64,000 bases of DNA from Scalesia atractyloides. Its lineage: Eukaryota > Streptophyta > Magnoliopsida > Asterales > Asteraceae. Positions 1 through 10,120 of this stretch are shown one piece after another; the stretch's first letter is position 1; each line of letters begins with the position of its first letter. The notes below the pieces were generated by a model. It saw only the letters and a program-made list of their open reading frames with translations. It was not told the DNA's origin and ran no database searches. The stretch is from the NCBI GenBank assembly GCA_947069175.1, contig CAMTDV010000027.1:36097369-36161368 (forward strand), in the 5' to 3' direction. Position numbers and translations under genes: made by a program.

Positions 1-67
1 ATTTACAACTTTGTCATTAAAACCATTTCAACATCTTATATATTCATATTTTACTTATATATTGTAG

Positions 68-329
68 GTGTTCAATTCTGGAAGGATTCTCAAACCATAT
101 AAAATCATTTGGTGTTCCTATGTCGGAAATTCAATCTAATCTTCCTCAATTTTCTAAGGTTATATCAAATGTTTTTCAATTTTTATATAGTTTTGATTAC
201 CATTTTTTAAAACTGTGTTTATGTATTTGTATATAGGATGAAGTGTGTTATATTGGAGACAATTCAACGCCTATATCAATGATAATTTACTTTTACATTA
301 TTTATACAAAGAGTGGAGTGTTCAAATGA
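68..329 (+). CDS. Possible two terminal exons of an unrecognised gene (partial)
   Basis: Exon 68-158 follows an AG at 66-67 and ends AAG before a GT donor at 159-160. Read from 69 it gives 30 open codons, including the run SILEGFSNHIKSFG and ending LPQFSK. A second exon starts at 237 behind TATATAG, is in the same phase, begins DEVCYIGDNSTP and stops at TGA 327-329. The intron of about 78 bases is AT-rich, as in plants. I do not recognise the protein. The rest of the gene would lie left of the window. The agreement of open frame, splice sites and phase is the only support. It could equally be a gene fragment carried by a transposon or a chance open frame. The second exon becomes hydrophobic and low-complexity near its end, which weakens the case. 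Confidence 0.3.
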
Positions 330-1575
330 GAAGAAAATTTTTGTAAGAATAGAAAACAAGAATCACTTTTAAACCAATAGAAATTTTCCATTTACTTCAT
401 TTAATGTGTGTATTTAATGTTATGAAAAAAGGCATATAAGTAAATCTATAATTGTCATTAATTAGCTAATTAATTAAACTTGTAACTTATTTTTTTAATA
501 TACTTTTTCAAGATAAAATAATTTATGGTGAATGACAATTTTCGACATGTGTAGGATAAATTTTAGTATGTGTAGGCTAAATTTTGAAATTTGTAGGGTA
601 AATTACATGTGTGTAGGGTAAATTCCGATAAATGTAAAACATATGTATGATAAATTTTGAAAGTATATGATAAAATGTTTTGATTTATTAATAAGAGATT
701 AACATAATTAATGAGAGCAATTATAAACTATTTAATGTTTTACTATTATGTCCTTCTTCTTTTTTTCTCACATTAAATTTCTTCTCAAATGAACCTTCCC
801 CTATACAAAAATGTAAACAGATTTATGTTAATAGTCAAACCTAACATTTATAAAGGGTCGTACTTATAGTAAATTGTTATGACTTAATTGTAAGTATTTT
901 TATGTAGTTGTTTACTATGTCACTAAACATTGTTTAATACATGTTTTTTTTTACGAATTTTGTCAATGAAGTTAAAATTTATCTTGACTACAACTGTTAA
1001 TACAAAATAATTATAAAAATATATAACGTTTGAAAACATTTCTTTTTATTTTGTTTAACAACATAATTAGATGAATATAAATTAATTTTTGTAGCCTTGG
1101 AAGTTTTGGTAGTTTTTTTTATTAAGTTCAGATAGTCTTTTTTATTTTACATTTATTGTATAGATAATTTAAATGGTCCAATCTCATGACATTCATAGGA
1201 AATAACGTAGTAATAATAATATAAGTAATGTAGTAAGTAAACATTTAAAAACTAAAAAAAACAACATATCATTTGTCATGTTACCTTGATCCAAAACTCA
1301 ACGATAATATGTTGCTCAAAATAGAATCAACAAAATACATATCTTCATCACCAACCGACCATCCTATTCCTTACCTTGTTTTAACATTTAATAATAGTTT
1401 ATTCCTGTAGTTGAAAAAAATATTAAATGCTATCCAAAAATGGTGAAATTATTATCGTTCTTTTTTTCTAACACCATCTAAATACCACATAGGAATGGAA
1501 AAAGCTGTGGGGGCGATCTTCTTTGTGGCAATATAAGGGATTTGGAAGGTGAGGAATGGAAAAGAATTTAACGAC
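330..1575. other. AT-rich intergenic DNA
   Basis: I see no gene, RNA gene or recognisable transposon here, only AT-rich sequence with long A and T runs. It contains the short degenerate array listed separately at 545-665 and ends at the target duplication of the first hAT-like element. Confidence 0.6.
545..665 (+). repeat. Degenerate short tandem array
   Basis: Four to five imperfect units built around TGTGTAGG-x-TAAATT follow one another at roughly 22-27-base spacing, for example TGTGTAGGATAAATTTTAG and then TGTGTAGGCTAAATTTTG. The units are too diverged to fix a single period by eye. No function is implied. Confidence 0.5.
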
Positions 1576-1583
1576 CGATTCAT

Positions 1584-2136
1584 TAGGGGTGTGAATTTCT
1601 GACACGACCCGGAAACCCGACACGAACCTAAGACGAAATTCGCGGGTTTAGGTTTCGTCTAAACGGGTTCGGGTCAGTTTCGGGTTGAACACGCGAACCC
1701 GTTTAGGTTTACGGGTCAGGTTCGGGTCAACCTGGTCGGGTTGGCGGGTTGACCCGTTTAACACATTTATACTATATTATATTTTTTACGATATATTTTA
1801 TCTCATAAATTAAATGGGGCGTGTATTTTATGCCATGATTATAATTTAAAAGGAGAAATTAACATAGATTTTATAATTTAAATATGATATTATTATATAC
1901 ATTTGTGTTTTTTAGGTAATTTTTAATTTTAATATATTAGTTTTATAAAAAAAAATAAAAAAATTCGGGTTAAACGGGTCGTGTTCGGGTCAACCCACAA
2001 AACTTCAGGTCGTGTTCGGGTTCATATATATTATACGATTTTCGGGTTCGGGTCGGGTTTGGGTTAGTGTAAAATTTTCGGGTTCGGGTTGGGTTGAACC
2101 CGCCAACCCACGAACACGACCCGCTTAGCACCCCTA
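1584..2136. mobile_element. Non-autonomous hAT-like element with exact 8-bp target duplication
   Basis: A 553-bp unit begins TAGGGGTG and ends with its complement CACCCCTA. It is flanked on both sides by the identical 8 bases CGATTCAT (1576-1583 and 2137-2144), the target-site length of the hAT superfamily. The outer 150-200 bases at each end are GC-rich and filled with repeats of CGGGTTCGGGTC and its complement. The centre (about 1750-1960) is very AT-rich. There is no coding capacity, so it would depend on a transposase from elsewhere. Repeated subterminal motifs are typical transposase-binding sites in hAT elements; that role is inference here. The perfect target duplication indicates a relatively undisturbed insertion. 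Confidence 0.85.
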
Positions 2137-2144
2137 CGATTCAT

Positions 2145-4440
2145 CCCCTTAGCTTAAACGGTGGAATTCTTCAAAAGACAACTCTTTTTTATGGATATAG
2201 AGCTGATCTAAAATTTGTAATTTAAATTAGAATAGGTTGTGGAATTTTAATATTTGTGATATGATGTAAACATTGTGCAGGTGTCACAGCAATGATTGTA
2301 AAACAAGGTCTCTAATGTCAAATATCTTTTGAGTAGTCGTTACAAGATAGGCTGCCGAAGCGACTTTCTTCAGTTTCGCCTAATTACTCGGACGATCAAA
2401 CGGGGTCAACCTTGGCCAGAATCGATATAGTAGGTCAACTCGAACCGAGTTTGACTTAAAAAAATAAAACATAATTTCTATGCCTATCATATTAAAAAGT
2501 GAATGCTATTTTCTCGTATTTTGTTATAAATATTATTAATTTATGTTATTTGACATATATTTAATTTCCAAAAACTAGTTTCTTTATAATTAATATGTCC
2601 GAGTACTTCCCGACTAGGAAGCGCCTAACAACTTTTCTAACCATACTTACAGCTCCTTGCTGACTTGTTTTCTATATTTTATATAAAAATTTTGTCTTTA
2701 AAAAAAATCTAAACACCACCTACACTAATATTTTATTTCTAAGAGTTTCAGTTCGCACTGTTGTTATATCACTAAATCACTATTTCATATCTATACATAG
2801 AAGTGGTTTTCTACATCGAAACTAATTATTATATTTATAAAAGTTATAGTGTATGATATTGTTAACTGTTTTTTTATGATGTAGAAACTAAATCCTTTTA
2901 TTATTTGTTAAAATAGGCTTAGCTCCCTGTTTCCAGCCCACCCCCTGATTTTCATTTACCTTCGTCAAACAAAGTTGTCTCTTTCATAAAATCGGCTTGA
3001 CTATATCAGCTAGGGGAGGTTAAATGTATCTGGTTGATAGGTTGAGGGTTTTAGTTGTAAGTTAGCTTTTTTTTTTACTTTTTTTTTATACAACAAAAGA
3101 TAAATATAAAATAATTGTTGAATTGTTTAACTTAACAGACCTGTCTTTTTTTTTTTTATCAAAATTTTTAACCTTAACTTGTACACAGTTAAAATCATAT
3201 AATCTGAACACGACTTATTTAATTCATTTATCTATAATAAAATTTGCAATCAATCATAAAAGATATATACAAGCGCTATATTAAGTAGAATAATTAGTGT
3301 TAAACTTTTAAACCTTAAAAATAAAGTGACATTCAGATATTATATGATGCAAATGTTAAAAACTGATTTATTTAAATCTAGGTGTTTAGGGATTATAATC
3401 TGAATCTTTTTTCTTTCAATATAAATATTCATATTTTAAAATCATGCACTTTAAAAGCAACTAATCACACTATATAAGTTCGGATTTACTTATGTAGTAA
3501 TTATATATATGTTTTTATGTATTTAGTTAAATTAAGTTTTGTGAAAAATATGATGACCAGATAAAAAAAGAACTTTGATCATATGCGTTTATATTTGTTA
3601 AATAATTTAAATCAATAAAGTTGATATACCCTTTATAAATATAAGAATTAATTAAAAAAGAGTCAGTTGGTATTTTTTTTATATTGGAGTTTTAATAAAT
3701 ATTTAGCTCCTACTATTTATTAAATCATAATTGGTATTGTTATTAAGAATAATTAAAAATCCAATATAAGTGACTAACTGACTATAAGCTTGCTTTCTGT
3801 ATAATCCTAATGCATATGATTCAATTTCCTCTTTGTTTTATTGGCCTCCTACTTTTACAAACTATTTGAATTTTTTTTAATTGCAAGTAAGAGTTACAAT
3901 TTAACTCAATTTTCGCATTTTCCACCTCAATAGGTTTGTGTTTTACAATTTTTCACTTTTTACTCTAATGCTTTTCTATTTTCAATTTTAGTTTCTTATA
4001 CTTTTCATCTTTTACAAATTTGTTGTTTACGTTTTGTTCTAAATTTTAGAAGTTAACAATCCGTAATGTACATGTGTGGTTCAAAGTTTTTACGTTATTT
4101 TGTTTTGCGGTTTAACGGCCATGTCGCAATGACCGGGTCATAAGTCGAATTAGTTATTTTTTATGTTTTACGTTTCAGTCTATTTTTGCAAGTTACACCG
4201 CTACAACGCGCATGCGTCGTTCAACATTGTTACCAGGGGCGCTGTTGGGCCGACCAAGTCAAGCTGTCACCCAAGGGTCAAAAATCCAAGGGGCCTGACA
4301 AGTTTTTCAAAGTTGTTATATATTATGTATAATAAGAAGGCCTAAAAAACTCCTATTTACCTACATGTTAACTTGCCCAAATTTGTAAAAGTCTAAATTC
4401 TTCATTTAAGCCCAAATTTCAAACCCAATTAAAAAAATAA
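2145..4440. other. AT-rich intergenic DNA, no supported gene
   Basis: No coding region is credible. At 2325-2470 and 2600-2640 there are GC-richer pieces carrying motifs such as ACTCGGACGATC and CCGACTAGGAAGCGCC that look like eroded repeat material, but I could not define ends. A 60-codon open frame at 4163-4345 has no family resemblance and is treated as chance. Confidence 0.5.
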
Positions 4441-5350
4441 CAAGGACAGAGCGCTAAAACTTAAACAACGATTGGGGTTTCCCACTCCCAGCTACATCGC
4501 GACATTGCAGATTCGGGGTTTCGATCATCACCATCACGATTTGCTTGTAAGTTAGTTCGATCATTTGCTGCACTACTATTGTTTTGTTTAATTTATAACA
4601 ATTAGTCAATTACTGTTGCATTGTGGTTTTAGATATATACTTGATAATTTATATTATAGGGAGGGGGCTAATTTTTGTTGTCTCACACGAGGCCCAAAAG
4701 TTTTTTTTATTATTTTCAGGGATGGACATGGTTGTTATGTTTGCTTTTTGTTCAGTTTAACGATCCATCGCAAAGCGCGGAGTCCTAAATCAATGTTGGT
4801 GCTACGTAGCACCGACCACATCCTACAATTTACAGTATTACCCGTTCAGGTTTTTTTGCAGCCTGCATCTCTTTTTGGCGATTTTATCGGCGGTCGCTAG
4901 GGTTTCCCGCTAGGCGGCGTAGTGAAATCATCTCAAGACGGATCGTGAGATCTGGCCAGTGGATGATGTAGAGAGAAGAGAGGGAGAGACGAGGAAGACC
5001 AACAAAGACCGCCCTACACTCAAAATCGTTGCATCCAATCTTCAAAATCCTAGTGAAAACTTAAACAAAAGATTTAATCTTAAATGAAACCCAATTGACT
5101 TCGTGAATTTGTTAATTCGAAAACGTAATTGGAGACATCAACATTGATATCATCTAACATTGTCAATGATACAAGAAAATCTTAACTTTCATGAGTTCAT
5201 AACAATACTAACAATCAACTCATGAAATTCAACTAAAAGATTACAATGATTATTGGTTCAAACCAATTAGGTGGATTAGCCTTCCGTCTTCAGTCTCTTG
5301 TTTTACAGGTTAGAATCTTCAATTGGGGGTTTAGAATGAGCCCCCCCATG
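4441..5350 (+). other. Gene-leader-like or old LTR-like sequence, no supported coding
   Basis: The stretch is less AT-rich than its surroundings. Features typical of a plant 5' leader are a GGGGTTTCCCACTCCCAG segment, CTTGTAAGTTAG resembling a splice donor near 4545, and TTTTTTTGCAG resembling an acceptor near 4860. The 94-codon open frame at 4616-4900 does not resemble a protein I know. A perfect 16-bp palindrome, GGTGCTACGTAGCACC, lies at 4798-4813. The sequence could be the start of a decayed gene or part of an old retrotransposon, and I cannot choose. It runs directly into the target duplication of the second hAT-like element. Confidence 0.3.
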
Positions 5351-5358
5351 GTGGGATC

Positions 5359-6171
5359 TAGGGCCGTTCAAACCACTCGCCGCTCGCTCGACGCTTGTTC
5401 GTAAATTGCTTGGAAAATGCTCATTCAGATTAACGCTCGGTTGTAAACGAGCCGCTCTGCTCGGCTCGGTTTGTAAACGAGCCAAGCATGAGCAAAGGTC
5501 CGCTCGGATTGAATAATTATTTTTAATTAGTATATATTTACATATACATATACACATACATATATAAACATGTATATGCACATATATATACACAAATATA
5601 AAGTATACATATATACACACACCTATATATACACACATACATATATACTTAAATATAAATTAAATTATAGTTGTATATATAGCACTCTGTTAGATTTTGG
5701 TCCACTATATACAAATTTACAGCTATATTTATATGTACTAGCCCAATCACGCCAATAAAAAAATTAAAATTAAATCTAAAAGTTAAACCCAAAACTGATA
5801 AACGACAATCTACTCATCGCCTCAAGGTTTCATGTCGTTACCCTTAGTCGATCGTCTCTTGCTCTCAATGCCATTTTTGTGCAAAATGATCATCGCCTCG
5901 TTGGCTTCAACATTGTTATTCATAAGAAAAATATTATGCCATGAAATTTGCTTGTTTTTAAAGACATAAAAACTTGAGTCCTAACATTGTTACTATCGCT
6001 CTCAGCAAATTTAAATCGGGCGACACGGTTGTCCAAATCGCTCGTCGCTCGCTTCGAAGATGCTCGCTTGATTTGAGGCCTGGTTTTAAATGAGCCGCTC
6101 CGCTCGGTTTGGTTTGTAATTGAGCCAACCACGAGCAAAGGTCCGCTCGGTTCGGCTCGTGAACAACTCTA
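5359..6171. mobile_element. Second non-autonomous hAT-like element with exact 8-bp target duplication
   Basis: An 813-bp unit starts TAGGGCCGTTCA and ends with the complement of TAGAGTTGTTCA, giving imperfect terminal inverted repeats (TAG-G--GTTCA). It is flanked by identical GTGGGATC copies at 5351-5358 and 6172-6179, an 8-bp hAT-type target duplication. Both ends carry GCTCG and GAGCCGCTC motifs. A 59-bp block at 5449-5507 recurs at 6092-6150 in the same orientation, not inverted. The middle holds a TA/CA-rich simple repeat. No transposase is encoded. The short open frames inside are accidental translations of the repeats. Confidence 0.8.
5527..5680 (+). repeat. TATATACACA-type simple repeat inside the hAT-like element
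   Basis: Alternating purine-pyrimidine sequence made of TATATA, CACACA and ATACATATA runs. It generates spurious open frames on both strands. It lies in the AT-rich centre of the element. Confidence 0.7.
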
Positions 6172-6179
6172 GTGGGATC

Positions 6180-6996
6180 TGAACCAAAATTGCCCTAGAA
6201 GTGCCTAATTATAAATTGGGGTCAAAACCCCTAGTTAATTTGGTCAAAAATCCCATTTTCCTTTATTTGCGCACCAGAATCGACCTGCGGCATTTTAGAC
6301 GCAAAAAGATACATCCCTAACGTCGTCTCCTTGATTCGGATGCCAATTTGCTCCATAGGACGCTCTATAAGCGCCCCTTGAATGCCCTGTCAGCATACTG
6401 GACGTTAAAAGTTGTTTTTGGGACGCTAGAGGCTGATTCTTCTTTGTTTCCTTCCGTTTGCTCATCTGGTTCTCCAATTTTCTTACACAGTCTCTTCCAA
6501 TCCTATCCTAAATCCATCCCTTTCGTATTTTTAATGCCTTTAGTCCTGTAGTCATCAAACCCCTCAAAGTACCATTTTTATATATATATATATAATGTAT
6601 AAATACCATTACACCTAGGATTATACCTAACCATCAACAACTCATGATTTTGAACTTCCCCTGGAGATAGATGGACCATTGAGAAGATATTGATGTACCA
6701 TCAATTATACATATATTATAATACGAATTTACCCTAGTTATAGGTACTTTTGAGACAATTTATTAAGGAAACACTACTTAAAATACCTTTATAGTTTTCC
6801 AAGATTTAAATGTCCAAGATAAAAAAAAAGAAGCAGAAACAATGAAATCTGGATGAAAAATACGAAGTTTCCAAAGAGCACGCCCGTGCACACATGGTGC
6901 ATGGCCATGCCTACCGCCTCAGCCTGCCTTTTGGAAGATTAGCAAGAATCAGAACAACGTGGTGGGCAAGAAAGAAAAGGTGTTGTGCACGCCTGT
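6180..6996. repeat. Older repeat sequence left of the Athila-like insertion
   Basis: There is no gene here. A short TA microsatellite lies at 6579-6594. From about 6840 the sequence carries GCACGCCCGTGCACAC and GTGCATGGCCATGCC motifs that resemble those found right of the Athila-like element (for example GCACGCCCATGC near 21510). This suggests that both flanks are halves of one older LTR split by the insertion. The older element could not be delimited on this side. Confidence 0.4.
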
Positions 6997-8353
6997 TGAT
7001 CGGAGTGTTGCGCCCCGGTCAAAGATAATATTTATATGCCCTAATTACCCTTAACAATGTGTTAGTGGTAGTAAGGGGTCGAACCATGAAGAGTTTGTGG
7101 TTTGCGTGCGGACATGATTGATTTTAACGGTTGTCACCATTGTGAAGCTTGCTATGTTGTTTAGTTGAAATGATTATTTGATTGAAAGAGATGTCGGATT
7201 TAACCGACAAGTTTGGTTGATATTATTAAACTACATAAACTTGAACAATTGAGATTTTCACAAAAACTTGATTGATTGGTTGTAAACAATAATTTAGGAC
7301 AAGGTTCACACCCGGTTAGGTAATTGAAATCCTAGGGTTCCTACACGTTTTAGGTTCAATTCAATTGTAACAATGATCAATGAGTTTAGTGTTGCGTGGC
7401 TTAGGTGCCAAAAGCTATCGACGTTATAAACAACGGACTACAATGCACTTCATGACCAATAACATGTAAATTTTAACCTAAACAAGGCATAATCGCACAT
7501 AAACATTTTGCAAAGTAAATTTCATAACTCATTCGACAATTCACGAATACAATACAAATGCAAGCCAATTATCATAGGCTTTCAAAATCAAACTACAATT
7601 TGTCACAAATCAAAACTCAAAATAATGTTAAACCCTAGAACTTAAAAAAACCTACACCGGGGTGAAACCCGATCAGATTAGCCGCTCATGGTGAACGGAA
7701 CATGATCGCCGGATGAAGAATTCTTGAACATGACCATCTTGAAGCTTCGGAGGTAGTGATGATTAGGGTTTAAATGGATGATGGTGGTGAAAGGATGATG
7801 AAGGAGATGGTGATGATAGGCTAGGGTTATGATTGATGATTGTAATTCGGATGATTTAAGGGATTTGATGGATTGGAAAATGATGTGGGAATTATGGTGT
7901 TCTTGGCTCCCAAGAGGTGTTTCAAGGCTCTCAAACTCGTAACTCCTTCACAAATGGGTCAAACACACATTAAAACCCGTTCAAAATTGAATTTCAGCGA
8001 CAAGACTATCAGAGGGGCGTCACCGACGGCCCCTGGAAATCACAACTTTCCTCCGACGCTCTAATCCACTGTCTGTGACAATTTTTCTTCGACGAACTAT
8101 CTGAGGGGCGTCGCTGACGGCCCAACAGGGCGTCGACAACGGCCTCTCTAAACCATGTTTTCCTGTTTTCCTATTTCGCGATCCCGGTTGACCTGTTTTC
8201 CGTCCCGAAGCTTCAAAACGCTCCCGAATAGCTCCTTAAACTCCGTAAACCTGTAAAACACAAATCCAATCAAAAGTAGGCTATTCGAAACTAAAAGTCA
8301 CATAAAACGTTAACTTAAGCTTAATAGAAACATCGGTTTTCGACCACGTATCA
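6997..8353 (-). repeat. 3' LTR of the Athila-like element
   Basis: This is 1357 bp, the same length as the partner at 19916-21272. On the minus strand it starts TGATACGTGGTCG and ends GGCGCAACACTCCGATCA. A GC-rich stretch at about 7980-8160 holds several short inverted repeats built on GTCACCGACGG and GTCGCTGACGG, unlike the rest of the LTR. An open frame at 7873-8064 crosses this stretch and is not considered coding. Confidence 0.92.
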
Positions 8354-8366
8354 CATCCCCACACTT
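8354..8366 (-). promoter_or_regulatory. Polypurine tract of the Athila-like element
   Basis: On the minus strand AAGTGTGGGGATG lies directly against the 3' LTR, where plus-strand DNA synthesis is primed in LTR retrotransposons. The upstream context GGGCAAGCAAAATATAAG is the usual neighbourhood of this tract in Athila-type elements. Confidence 0.8.
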
Positions 8367-10120
8367 ATATTTTGCTTGCCCTCAAGCAAATATGTCTTTC
8401 ACTTTCACGTGGGTCGAATAAGGAACACATTTCCCATTCTCGAGACATGAGTTAAGGTCTAATGTCATACTTGGTTCATAATTTCTATCATTTTCACAAT
8501 ATTTATCGTTAATATGATTAACACATAAAATGGTTATCCAAGATTAACCCGCCCTTGAAACTCACAATTCATGCATATCTCTCATAATGTTCTATCCACT
8601 CGGCTTATAAATTGGCTAATAATTAATGCATTAGCACTTTTGATATAAACACACAAACCGATTAGAACATATACCCACATAAGCTTGCAACTCAATCATT
8701 CTCCACCATCGAACACAAATATTAAACATAAGTCAAAAGGTCTTGAACGGATTGTATTGGGGCTAGGCTAAGGATATGGAATAGGGTATTTTGAAAGTGG
8801 CTAAGGTGATGAAAACTCGACTTTTATTACAAAAACACTATACCAACACAACCGACTACAAAACAATAAACTAAGAGGCAAAAGTTTTCCGCCTTTTATT
8901 CAACAAACTATCAATGCATACATTTTTCTTTTCTTTCCTCAATTGTTTTTTTTAACTAATCCTAAAATCAAGTTTTCATCACACGGGTTAAAAATAGAAG
9001 GTTCAATGGTCAAGGGCTAAATGGGTTGGTCAAACGAAGGGTTTAGGCTCAAAATTGGCGACTAAGGGATTGATTTCGGGTAAGGGTAAATAAATGGTGT
9101 AAAGTAAAAAGGTTTACCTAATGTTTTAATCATTCTTGTGCTCATATTCGGTCTATGGTCTCAAACGTATCAAAAATTGCAAGTTCTACAATACATGACT
9201 AATGGTCCACTCAACCAAAGAAATATATGCATATGATGTGTAGAAGTGGCTCAAAATCTCACGTATAGAAGGTATGGTATGCGATATATATAAAGTGCAA
9301 GTTTCTTAGGCGGATTATTCCCAAATAACCACCCGTTAAATACCCGTCATGATATTAATTTGAACTTGACCATGACAAAAGACCACATGGGTTGTGCCAT
9401 CCCTCTTAACTTGGTTACTTATGCTTTTTAGACCGCTTCAAACAAAGACATTTTTGAAAAAAAATTTGAAATTTCCCCATCCCCACACTTGAGGTCAACA
9501 TTGTCCTCAATGTGTAGTGTTTAAACAAACGGGTCAAAATTGAAAAACTTTTTCTTCTTCCCATCCCCACACTCGAGGTCAACATTGTCCTGAATGTGTA
9601 AAAATAGATCCATTTAAAGCGCACAAGGGATGTGACAGGCTAACCTTCCCAGAAATTCACCCCGGAAAAATATATTACACAATACAATCCATTTATTAAA
9701 CAAAAGACAATTCAAAGCTAAAGGAAACGTATGCACCTGATTTTTCGCTCATTCTTCGTGGGCTCTTCATCTTCAACAAAAACGGTTGTCTAGCGAACAC
9801 AGTTTACCTACAAATTTCAACCTTCGTGTAGAAGCAAGCTTCTCACAACCATTAAAAATTTGTTAGTCACTTAGTTCTACCATTTTTATTAAAAAATTAC
9901 CAAGTCATATAATTTTATTCAGCTTTGATTTTCTTGTGGATAAAGAATTTACAACAACAACCTAAACTCACTTTCGTAGGAATCACGGTTGCATTTAGCG
10001 TATGCAACAAGCCCTTTTAAACCTTCCGATAGCTTGGAAGGACTAGTAGGTCTCGTGAGGGTTATCTAGCGAACACACCCACAAAGTTCATTTAACCACT
10101 AACAAGAAACGAAATATAAA
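8367..10120 (-). other. 3' untranslated region of the Athila-like element
   Basis: About 1.75 kb between the end of the third ORF and the polypurine tract. I see no coding. It contains two 40-bp repeats at 9477-9516 and 9561-9600 that each include a second and third copy of the polypurine-tract motif (listed separately). Confidence 0.6.
9477..9600 (-). repeat. Two 40-bp direct repeats with internal polypurine-tract-like motifs
   Basis: Copies at 9477-9516 and 9561-9600 differ at two positions. On the minus strand each contains ACATTGA or ACATTCA, then GGACAATGTTGACCTC, then AAGTGTGGGGATGG or GAGTGTGGGGATGG. The 13-mer at 9478-9490 equals the polypurine tract at 8354-8366 exactly, and the one at 9562-9574 differs by one base. 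Confidence 0.75.

Noticed and set aside
2305..2640. A further small transposon with CTCGGACGATC / CCGACTAGGAAGCG ends
   Set aside because: Partial inverted similarity exists, but no matching target duplication or clean ends could be found.
4163..4345. Sixty-codon plus-strand open frame
   Set aside because: It has no recognisable motif, no supporting splice or leader context, and low-complexity surroundings.
5303..5758. Tyr/Ile/Val-rich open frames on both strands
   Set aside because: They are translations of TA/CA simple repeats within the second hAT-like element.
7873..8064. Protein-coding gene inside the LTR
   Set aside because: It is not conserved as an open frame in the partner LTR, and it crosses the GC-rich inverted-repeat stretch.
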